The translations under genes were made by a program, and so were the position numbers. This document shows positions 6,387-11,444 of a stretch of 11,444 bases of DNA, in pieces (positions within the stretch are counted from its first letter, which is position 1; each line of letters begins with the position of its first letter). The notes beneath the pieces are model-generated. The model searched no databases. It saw only the letters and a list, made by a program, of their open reading frames with translations, and was not told the origin of the DNA. The stretch is from Methanobacteriota archaeon (GTDB lineage: Archaea; Halobacteriota; Methanosarcinia; Methanosarcinales; Methanosarcinaceae). Where the stretch lies: contig JAUPKV010000603.1 in the NCBI GenBank assembly GCA_030837265.1, positions 1-11,444 on the forward strand, read 5' to 3'.

Positions 6387-7415
6387 TTACATCATCCAAT
6401 CATTGGACAGCCCAAGGGCTTTGTTTGTTTTCTCAATTGACTTTACAACATTGGTTTCAAATTCCATCATAGCCCTGATTGCATCTATATTTTCAGGGAT
6501 TGTGACAGCTTCCTGATGGATAGCCTGGAAGAAGGTGAATTCCCTACTATCACTCACAGCTATGGATTCTGGCCATATGCAGTTTTCCCACACATCGCTT
6601 CTGCGGTGTCCGAGATCCCTGGCAACTTCCATAATTTCGGATGTAGCAGTAATACCGTTCCCAACGAAACGTATCCTTGACTCAGACGAGAAAATCTTCT
6701 TAATGTCTTCTGCAGTGCAGTCAGTGTTGACTTCCATATTCACGGTATGTATGTGCATCTCGGTTGTCGGAACTTTTAAAGCTGATGTAGTTATGTTTAT
6801 TTGCGGGAGTACACTTTTAACGTCAGGCCCATGATGAGACGGAAGTTTAACCGGGTCAAGTACTATTGCATCAACCGGTCCTTTTTTAATGTCATTTGGA
6901 TCGACTGCTCTTCTTGCAATATTTGCCCTTACCTTATTTACTCCAAGTGCTTTGTCTATAGTTTTAATAGCCCTGCACAGTCCTGTGGTGTTACAGGAGA
7001 CAACCCTTATCAGGTCGCGGCCCACGGCTTGTTCGTAATTGCAGATCGCATTAAAAGAGAACCCTGCTATCGGGTGGCTTTCACCTCCCTGCCAGATTGC
7101 CTTTAGCCCGATTTTCTCGTATAAGGGTTTATTTTTTTCCCCGACTCCCCCGGGAGTACAGTCAACAACCAGGTCAGACTTTTCGAGCATCTCTTCAATA
7201 GTTCCGGCTGCCGGCATTCCTGCTTTCTCAAAAGCTCCCAGATTCTCAGCAGGGGCGTATATATCATATCCCAGCTTGTGGGCTACTGCAGCCTCATAGT
7301 TGGGCTTTGTCTTGGAAACTCCGACAACTTCCATATCGTCCTGAGCCCTAATGGCATCTGCAACTCTTTTTCCTATTGTTCCGTAACCATTTACTGCGAT
7401 TTTTGCTTTACCCAT
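6387..7415 (-). CDS. gap: Type II archaeal glyceraldehyde-3-phosphate dehydrogenase
   Basis: A 342-residue phosphorylating GAPDH of the archaeal class, which converts glyceraldehyde 3-phosphate and phosphate to 1,3-bisphosphoglycerate with NAD or NADP; in methanogens it works mainly in gluconeogenesis. The N-terminal Rossmann motif is VNGYGTIGKRVADAI (8-22). DCTPGGVGEKN (85-95) and the active-site VVSCNTTGL with nucleophile C141 (138-146) follow. LPSHHGPDV (191-199) and the conserved WPESIAV close to the C-terminus complete the pattern. Length is typical. The ATG at 7415 has AGGAT 6 bases upstream and a TATA-like box about 45 bases upstream. The phosphatase and NAD kinase genes follow on the same strand after a gap of 62-143 bases depending on their start, so this may be the first gene of a three-gene transcript. 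Confidence 0.97.
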   Translation of the reverse strand: MGKAKIAVNGYGTIGKRVADAIRAQDDMEVVGVSKTKPNYEAAVAHKLGYDIYAPAENLGAFEKAGMPAAGTIEEMLEKSDLVVDCTPGGVGEKNKPLYEKIGLKAIWQGGESHPIAGFSFNAICNYEQAVGRDLIRVVSCNTTGLCRAIKTIDKALGVNKVRANIARRAVDPNDIKKGPVDAIVLDPVKLPSHHGPDVKSVLPQINITTSALKVPTTEMHIHTVNMEVNTDCTAEDIKKIFSSESRIRFVGNGITATSEIMEVARDLGHRRSDVWENCIWPESIAVSDSREFTFFQAIHQEAVTIPENIDAIRAMMEFETNVVKSIEKTNKALGLSNDWMM

Positions 7416-7846
7416 GTGTTATCCTGTCCTTTATGATTCTTTTCTTTAAATTCAGGATATAATCCAAAATTGTTACTAAATTGTAGCTACATTATCAGCC
7501 CAAACAAAAAGAATACAGTTTTTTGCATTCATAATCTTCGGGCAGTAGGTAGTCAGTCTAAGTTTAGACATGAATTTAAGGTAGATGGTAGATTTATATT
7601 TTTTCTATAAGTTAAATAGTCTGCTGCAGATTTCCCGATATGATCCATTCTCTCATTGGTAGATACGGTTTTGAATGTTTCGGCTCTACTCCCGTGTTTG
7701 ATATTTTGGATCACATTGAGGTTATTGATAAGAATAGATAAATGCTTTTCCAGAACATATTTTATCGATTAAAGAAAATATAAGAGAGATTCGGAGCTTC
7801 CTACACTTTCGAACCGCTATCTGGATAATTAAAGTAAAAATGAGAA
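7416..7846. other. Intergenic stretch between gap and the CooT-like gene
   Basis: 431 bases with the gap promoter at its left end and otherwise no supported gene. It holds a perfect inverted repeat GTCTAA-GT-TTAGAC at 7556-7569, a possible operator. A 33-codon + strand frame at 7640-7741 has no ribosome site and no recognisable product. After the CooT-like stop, a T-rich minus-strand run at about 7815-7845 could end that transcript. Confidence 0.45.
7455..7465 (-). promoter_or_regulatory. TATA-like box of gap
   Basis: GGATTATATCC on the minus strand, itself an inverted repeat (GGAT/ATCC), predicts transcription from about 7434 and a leader of about 20 bases that holds the AGGAT ribosome site. 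Confidence 0.45.
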
Positions 7847-8035
7847 TTAGTCCGCAAGAATAAGGGCTTCTCCACGGGAGAGATTAACCTCTTTAATAGA
7901 GCCCTCGACAGTCATTCTATCTCCCAGAATTCCCGTAAGCTGGATTGAGTTTCCTTCAACCAGGATCTTTGCCACTGAATCCATAACTCTTTCACGGATG
8001 TCTCCACGAAGCATGATAACATTAAGTTCGCACAT
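7847..8035 (-). CDS. CooT-like small protein (predicted nickel-binding, COG1532 type)
   Basis: A 62-residue protein of the size and fold pattern of CooT. It starts with MCELNV, carrying the Cys2 that in Rhodospirillum rubrum CooT forms the nickel site. Short beta strands follow: GDIRERVMDSVAKILVEG, IQLTGILGDRMTVEGSIKEVNL, and the tail SRGEALILAD. In R. rubrum, CooT helps nickel delivery to carbon monoxide dehydrogenase; archaeal relatives are widespread in organisms with such enzymes, but no CODH gene is visible here, so role is by analogy. The family was earlier described as predicted RNA-binding. The ATG at 8035 has GGAG 8 bases upstream. It lies 328 bases downstream of the DUF89 gene on the same strand, separated by a structured GC-rich block, so independent transcription is likely. 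Confidence 0.82.
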   Translation of the reverse strand: MCELNVIMLRGDIRERVMDSVAKILVEGNSIQLTGILGDRMTVEGSIKEVNLSRGEALILAD

Positions 8036-8089
8036 GATTAATTCTCCAAAAATCGTTTTGTTTTTTTCTTAGCGTTTGTTTCTTTGCCA

Positions 8090-8190
8090 CCCGAGTTTCG
8101 CTTCGGGAGCACGAGGTCTGTTTCGCTCGCTCTGCTCGCTCAAGCAGACTAACTTATGACATATCTCCCTTTCTTCCGCGCTTTACGCGG
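8090..8190. repeat. GC-rich hairpin cluster upstream of the CooT-like gene
   Basis: A GC-rich island in AT-rich surroundings with three inverted repeats. CCCGA (8090-8094) pairs with TCGGG (8103-8107). GTCTGTTT (8116-8123) pairs with AAGCAGAC (8142-8149), with one G-U pair. CCGCG (8176-8180) pairs with CGCGG (8186-8190). Between the arms of the second lies the direct repeat GCTCGCT-CT-GCTCGCT (8126-8141), which also permits an alternative 6-bp hairpin. It resembles dispersed intergenic palindromic elements of prokaryotes and would fall in the leader of the CooT-like gene if transcription starts near 8165. Confidence 0.6.
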
Positions 8191-8338
8191 TTTATAGACA
8201 TGAAAATACCAAACCTTCCTCAATTTAAATTCAACACTTAACTTATGATAAACATTGAATCGATGCAATAATTTATATTTTTTGTTATCTTTCTTTTTTA
8301 TAAATAAAACACTTTTTGGCTCAGATCAGCGAGAATTG

Positions 8339-8369
8339 CCTGAAAACCTCTTTTCTTTGGTTTTCAAGG
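8339..8369 (-). terminator. Bulged 10-bp hairpin over the stop codon of the DUF89 gene
   Basis: On the minus strand CCTTGAAAACC pairs with GGTTTTCAGG around a 10-base purine-rich loop, with one bulged T. The DUF89 stop codon (8366-8364) is inside the upstream arm. A T-rich run (GTGTTTTATTT) lies about 30 bases beyond. It may act as terminator or as a 3'-end stabiliser. Confidence 0.45.
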
Positions 8370-9245
8370 ATAATTCATCAGCTTCGCCACGATCAGGCCA
8401 GGTTTTAGTCCGAGGTCCTCGGCTACGCATTCACATTTCGTGAGCAGCATGTAAGCAATCGGCCCGAAGTTGTGCTCCGAAAGGGTTTCGTAATTAGCCA
8501 TGCCTTTGCTTATGATAAGAGTCGAGTCCTTCATCACTTTGATTAATTCGGCCGGAGCCTCTTCCATCAGGATGCCTACTGAGTTAGAGCCTGTAGTCAT
8601 TACCTTGTCAACTTTCGTATATATCTCAAATTCCTTTACCTCTTCTAAAGTTACGTCCGTGAGAATCGGGCCGCCGCGAACTACAAGAGTTATTTTTCCT
8701 CCCAGTTTTTTGATAATCTCAAAAACTATTATATCAAAAAGAATCTCTCCGCAATTGTCGGCAATATAAACCACATCCTGCAGGAGTCCGAGCATTTTGG
8801 AGGTATCATCCACATCAAGCCCATGCGCGAAATATTTTAAAAATTCGGCCTCAAATTTGCTCTCACTGGCATCAAAGCCCATTATCCCGAAATCAAAATA
8901 ATTAGCAACCACAGATGCCAGTACTGCCCTCCTGAAAACTTCTCCGTTATCAGGGGAATTCTCGTAAATTTTTTCTTTAGCTACAGGCAGGACTTTTATT
9001 GCAGCCTGGTTAATGAGTTTCTTTGTTACTGCATAGGGGTCATTGTCTTCCAGAACTTCATAACATTTCCTATGGACCTTAGTGGCTACTGACGCAGAAA
9101 CCGCTTCAGGGCTATAGTATATATTCAAAACCCCAAGGCATTCTTTGATGGTCCTGCTTATAATTTCTTCATCATCCGTCGAAAGCCTCGACTGGAAGTG
9201 TACTCTTGAAAGCAGACAATAGGTACAGCGTGGGTGCATTTTCAT
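8364..9245 (-). CDS. DUF89 / ARMT1-like damage-control phosphatase
   Basis: A 293-residue metal-dependent phosphatase of the stand-alone archaeal DUF89 type. From the ATG at 9245: the family opening HPRCTYCLLSR with cysteines 7 and 10; RRAVLASVVANYFDFG (105-120) with the metal-site asparagine N115; the hallmark ADNCGEILFD (162-171) with D163, N164 and E167; VVRGGPILTDVT (188-199); and SKGMANYE (246-253) with K247. DUF89 enzymes remove phosphate from damaged or side-product sugar phosphates and related metabolites; the natural substrate here is unknown. The frame extends to a TTG at 9311 and an ATG at 9275, but archaeal relatives begin a few residues before HP.C.YC, and AGGAA lies 9 bases before the chosen ATG. 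It is followed by the CooT-like gene 328 bases downstream and preceded by nadX. Confidence 0.9.
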   Translation of the reverse strand: MKMHPRCTYCLLSRVHFQSRLSTDDEEIISRTIKECLGVLNIYYSPEAVSASVATKVHRKCYEVLEDNDPYAVTKKLINQAAIKVLPVAKEKIYENSPDNGEVFRRAVLASVVANYFDFGIMGFDASESKFEAEFLKYFAHGLDVDDTSKMLGLLQDVVYIADNCGEILFDIIVFEIIKKLGGKITLVVRGGPILTDVTLEEVKEFEIYTKVDKVMTTGSNSVGILMEEAPAELIKVMKDSTLIISKGMANYETLSEHNFGPIAYMLLTKCECVAEDLGLKPGLIVAKLMNYP

Positions 9246-9311
9246 GGATATGTTTCCTGTCTTCTGATCCGGCATAGATATTCCAGAATGCCACAGGTAT
9301 TTCTGAGGCAA

Positions 9312-9651
9312 ACGTTATAGAATTTTCTGCTTTGAGATAAGATACCTCTGTATAGCAGTGTTTGAAATTAGAACTCCGTCCTTTTATATTTGCAAAATAC
9401 CAGATTGTATATTCTCTCTGAAGAAGAGCTTATTAAGCTTCAAAAAAGATGACGGAGAAAACTTAGAATTTAGCAGAGATCCTTTTTATGAGGAGGTGGA
9501 CGAGCGCCTCAATTAAGGTGCATAGGGCAAAGGCAAATTGATTCGTTCTAAAAAAGGGTGGATAGAACTATGGATTTAGCTCTTTAAATTACTTCTGAAA
9601 TGTGCAACCTGCAACTCTTAGGGCAAGTTCCAGATACTAGCTTCCTGTGTC
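9312..9651. other. Intergenic stretch between DUF89 and nadX genes
   Basis: 340 bases with no firmly supported gene. Possible TATA-like elements for the DUF89 gene lie near 9313-9320 and 9348-9356 (minus strand). A + strand frame is stop-free from 9307 to 9513 (69 codons; GTG possible at 9358). Its end, KKDDGENLEFSRDPFYEEVD, looks protein-like but it has no ribosome site and no recognised family. A small hairpin AGCTT-ATT-AAGCT lies within it, near 9429-9441. Confidence 0.4.
9550..9555 (-). terminator. Possible T-run terminator after nadX
   Basis: Six A residues on the + strand read as CCCTTTTTTAG on the minus strand, about 100 bases after the nadX stop codon. Archaeal transcription often ends at such U tracts; no clear hairpin precedes it. 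Confidence 0.3.
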
Positions 9652-10464
9652 TCAGGTTCCAATTTTAACCGGATTCAGGATCTTTTTCAGGGTGGATATT
9701 GCAGAGAGGGCGGCAAGGTAACTGGTTTTTGGGTTATCCGGCGAAGGGAAGTTTTCTACTTTTGTGAAGAGTTTGCCAAATTCGCCTTCGACGGTGACTT
9801 CATGGATGTTTCGGGAAGCAGCAGGGTCGGCAATTATTCTCACTTTCGTCCGTTCAAAACCTATGCCGGCAAGGCTTATTGTGGCTGCTACGTTTACATT
9901 TGCGGGAAAGGCTTTGACAGCCTCTGAGGCAGGGCCTTCAAAAATTACGGTTTCTTTATCTATTTTTTCCAGTTCGATTCCTTTGCATGTGACATAAGGA
10001 GCTCCTGCAAGTCCGGAGGGAGGCTTCCTGGTAGTCAGGGTAACTGAGAATATTTCTCCGGCTGATGCGGAATTTATCCCGTCTATGCCAACGACGGCAC
10101 CTGAAGGGAAATAGAGATTACAGTTGTTTTGTTTTGCTAGCCTGAAGATTTTTTCCCTGAGAGCTTCGTCTACAAGAGCTCCTACGCTAAGCACCATCAC
10201 ATCGCACCCGGCTTCAAGGGCCCTTGGTACGATTAACCTGACAGCGCTTTGAGAGGCACTCTCAATGAGGAGATCCACACTATGCATTATTTCATCAATT
10301 TTCATGCATACAGGTCTGCTCCTTTTCAGGGAAGCTGCAAGTTCAAGAGCTTTTTTTTCCGAAGAATCGCAAAGGGCAAACAGCTCCGCATTAAAAATTC
10401 CATTGTCTATAGCCCTGGAAATTTGTTCACCAATAAATCCGCAGCCAATGATACCTATTTTCAG
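9652..10464 (-). CDS. nadX: L-aspartate dehydrogenase, with apparent CTG start codon
   Basis: A 270-residue NAD(P)-dependent aspartate dehydrogenase that makes iminoaspartate for quinolinate and NAD synthesis. The Rossmann motif begins at residue 2: KIGIIGCGFIGEQI (GxGxxG at 7-12). FPANVNVAAT (186-195) and ADPAASRNIHEV with catalytic H221 are diagnostic. Length fits the family (about 265-270). The frame is open from a TGA near 10500, yet holds no ATG, GTG or TTG before the ATG at 10305, which would delete the whole nucleotide-binding motif. The codon at the expected start is CTG (10464-10462), with AGGAG nine bases upstream, so CTG initiation is the best reading; a mutated start or sequence error is the alternative. 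It diverges from nadC across a 214-base shared promoter region, and both act in the same pathway. Confidence 0.92.
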   Translation of the reverse strand: MKIGIIGCGFIGEQISRAIDNGIFNAELFALCDSSEKKALELAASLKRSRPVCMKIDEIMHSVDLLIESASQSAVRLIVPRALEAGCDVMVLSVGALVDEALREKIFRLAKQNNCNLYFPSGAVVGIDGINSASAGEIFSVTLTTRKPPSGLAGAPYVTCKGIELEKIDKETVIFEGPASEAVKAFPANVNVAATISLAGIGFERTKVRIIADPAASRNIHEVTVEGEFGKLFTKVENFPSPDNPKTSYLAALSAISTLKKILNPVKIGT

Positions 10465-10508
10465 TGTTTCGAACTCCTGACAGTGATCAACATAATTTAA
10501 TCATTTTC

Positions 10509-10521
10509 TATTTATATTTAA
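10509..10521 (-). promoter_or_regulatory. TATA-like box of nadX
   Basis: TAAATATAAATAG on the minus strand predicts transcription from about 10489, giving a leader of about 25 bases that contains AGGAG at 10478-10474. This supports translation starting near the CTG at 10464 rather than at the internal ATG. Confidence 0.45.
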
Positions 10522-10636
10522 TTTGTATTTCATATTTTACTTTACATTTCATGTATTTTTATGAATAACTTTAAAATCCAAAGCCGGATACTTAACTCTC
10601 TTCCCCTCTTTAAATCTTCTGCAAGAACCACACGTA

Positions 10637-10650
10637 CATATTATAAATTC
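10637..10650 (+). promoter_or_regulatory. TATA-like box of nadC
   Basis: CATATTATAAATTC lies about 30-40 bases before the nadC ATG and predicts a short leader that just includes the GAGGT ribosome site at 10668-10672. Together with the nadX box it makes the 214-base gap a divergent promoter region for NAD synthesis genes. Confidence 0.4.
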
Positions 10651-10678
10651 AGACAACATAAAATAGAGAGGTAAAATC

Positions 10679-11444
10679 ATGCTTATCAAAGAGATTGAGA
10701 GCTTTCTTGAAGAGGACCTGGGATACGATGACGTTTCATGTACCATTGTACCAGACAGGATTACGGAAGCTGTTATTTTTACAAAAGAGGACTGTATTGT
10801 TGCCGGAATTAAAGAAGCAGGTTCAATTTTTTCTTATCTTGGAATTCAGGCTGAGACCGCACTGAAAGACGGGGACTGTCTTAAAGCGGGAGATGTTATT
10901 TTCAGGCTAAAAGGAGGAGCAGTATCAATTCTAAGGGCTGAAAGGCTCACCTTGAACTTTCTTGGTCACCTGAGCGGGATTGCAACCCTTACCCGTACCT
11001 GTGTGGCTATTGTAAGAAAACATTCTGAAATTACAAGGGTAGCCTGCACACGAAAAACCACTCCTGGCATAAGGAAGTTCGAAAAGCTGGCGGTAGCCGC
11101 CGGCGGAGGAGATACTCACAGGTTCAATCTTTCGGACTCGGTCATGATTAAAGACAATCATATAAAACTGATGAGCATTGAAGCTGCAATCGAGGCAGCC
11201 GGAAAAACCAGTTTCACTCGCAAAATTGAAGTTGAGGTTGAATCTGCAGAGGATGCCGTGCTTGCTGCAAAGCTCGGGGCTGACATTGTTTTGCTGGATA
11301 ATATGCAGCCTGAAACGATCATTGAAACCCTCGAAATACTCAAAGAAAAAGGGCTCAGGGATTCGGTTATCGTTGAGGTGTCGGGAGGGATTTCCCAGGC
11401 AAATCTCGAAGGTTACGCAAAAACTGGGGTAGACGTCATATCTA
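10679..11444 (+). CDS. nadC: Quinolinate phosphoribosyltransferase (C-terminus beyond window)
   Basis: 255 codons are visible and the frame stays open to the window edge; the family is about 275-285 residues, so only about 20-30 are missing. The enzyme converts quinolinate and PRPP to nicotinate mononucleotide, CO2 and pyrophosphate in the cytoplasm. Visible signatures are RAERLTLNFLGHLSGIAT (86-103), the substrate-binding TRKTTPGIR (124-132), AAGGGDTHRFNLSD with H147-R148, MIKDNH (156-161), IEVEVES, LLDN (205-208) and VSGGIS (234-239). The ATG has GAGGT 6 bases upstream. It diverges from nadX, whose product feeds the same pathway; quinolinate synthase (nadA) would be expected nearby, but outside this window. 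Confidence 0.96.
   Translation, partial: MLIKEIESFLEEDLGYDDVSCTIVPDRITEAVIFTKEDCIVAGIKEAGSIFSYLGIQAETALKDGDCLKAGDVIFRLKGGAVSILRAERLTLNFLGHLSGIATLTRTCVAIVRKHSEITRVACTRKTTPGIRKFEKLAVAAGGGDTHRFNLSDSVMIKDNHIKLMSIEAAIEAAGKTSFTRKIEVEVESAEDAVLAAKLGADIVLLDNMQPETIIETLEILKEKGLRDSVIVEVSGGISQANLEGYAKTGVDVIS

Noticed and set aside
7556..7569. Palindrome GTCTAA-GT-TTAGAC as an operator of gap
   Set aside because: It lies about 140 bases before the gap start, well upstream of the TATA box, and no second copy was seen; kept only as a note in the intergenic entry.
7640..7741. A 33-codon + strand frame starting MIHSLIGRYGFECF
   Set aside because: No ribosome site, no recognisable family and short length; a transposon remnant was considered but no terminal repeats or transposase motifs were found.
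8126..8141. Direct repeat GCTCGCT-CT-GCTCGCT considered as a CRISPR or tandem array
   Set aside because: There are only two 7-base units with a 2-base gap, with no spacers or further units.
9652..10305. nadX read as a truncated gene starting at the ATG at 10305
   Set aside because: The upstream 53 codons are in frame, free of stops and encode the complete GxGxxG nucleotide-binding motif, so the gene is intact apart from its unusual start codon.
10265..10500. Two + strand frames of 71 and 83 codons over the nadX N-terminus
   Set aside because: They are antisense to the Rossmann-fold part of nadX, which must be coding for that enzyme to work.

Overview
The window looks like chromosomal DNA of a methanogenic archaeon, most probably Methanosarcina or a close relative. 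The grounds are archaeal-only proteins (ribosomal protein S8e, type II archaeal glyceraldehyde-3-phosphate dehydrogenase, a stand-alone archaeal DUF89 phosphatase), Shine-Dalgarno sites matching an archaeal 16S tail (GGAGG, GGTGAT, GAGGT), TATA-like boxes 25-30 bases before starts, and long AT-rich intergenic stretches. The genus call is by recognition only; no database search was possible.

Layout. 1-365 (-) is the N-terminal end of a secreted PKD-domain surface protein that runs off the left edge. 366-902 has no gene but holds a 5'-leader hairpin and a 26-bp promoter-like direct repeat. 903-1109 (-) is a DUF2795 small protein, divergent from a winged-helix regulator at 1350-1697 (+). A four-cysteine protein of unknown function (1755-2081, -) converges on that regulator. 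Ribosomal protein S8e (2353-2730), an Lrp/AsnC regulator (2808-3299) and a class I aminotransferase (3374-4555) follow on the + strand, ending in a hairpin terminator. A minus-strand block then reads, in transcription order, GAPDH (7415-6387), an inositol-monophosphatase-family phosphatase (6243-5446) and NAD kinase (5435-4608). Beyond a 431-base gap lie a CooT-like small protein (8035-7847), a GC-rich hairpin cluster, and a DUF89 metal-dependent phosphatase (9245-8364). Last come L-aspartate dehydrogenase nadX (10464-9652, -) and, divergent from it, quinolinate phosphoribosyltransferase nadC (10679 to the right edge, +, lacking its C-terminus).

The right-hand two thirds is a loose pyridine-nucleotide and central-carbon neighbourhood. 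NadX makes iminoaspartate, NadC turns quinolinate into nicotinate mononucleotide, NAD kinase makes NADP, its tightly coupled partner is a candidate NADP (or sugar/inositol) phosphatase, and GAPDH uses the cofactors in gluconeogenesis or glycolysis. DUF89 enzymes are metabolite-damage phosphatases and would fit the same theme.

I see no CRISPR array, complete insertion sequence, tRNA, rRNA or obvious defence system, and nothing that clearly forms a new multigene system. The best second-look items are the phosphatase/NAD kinase pair as an unfused counterpart of a known fusion enzyme, the apparent CTG start of nadX, the GC-rich hairpin cluster before the CooT-like gene, the 26-bp tandem promoter-like repeat, and possible leaderless starts.
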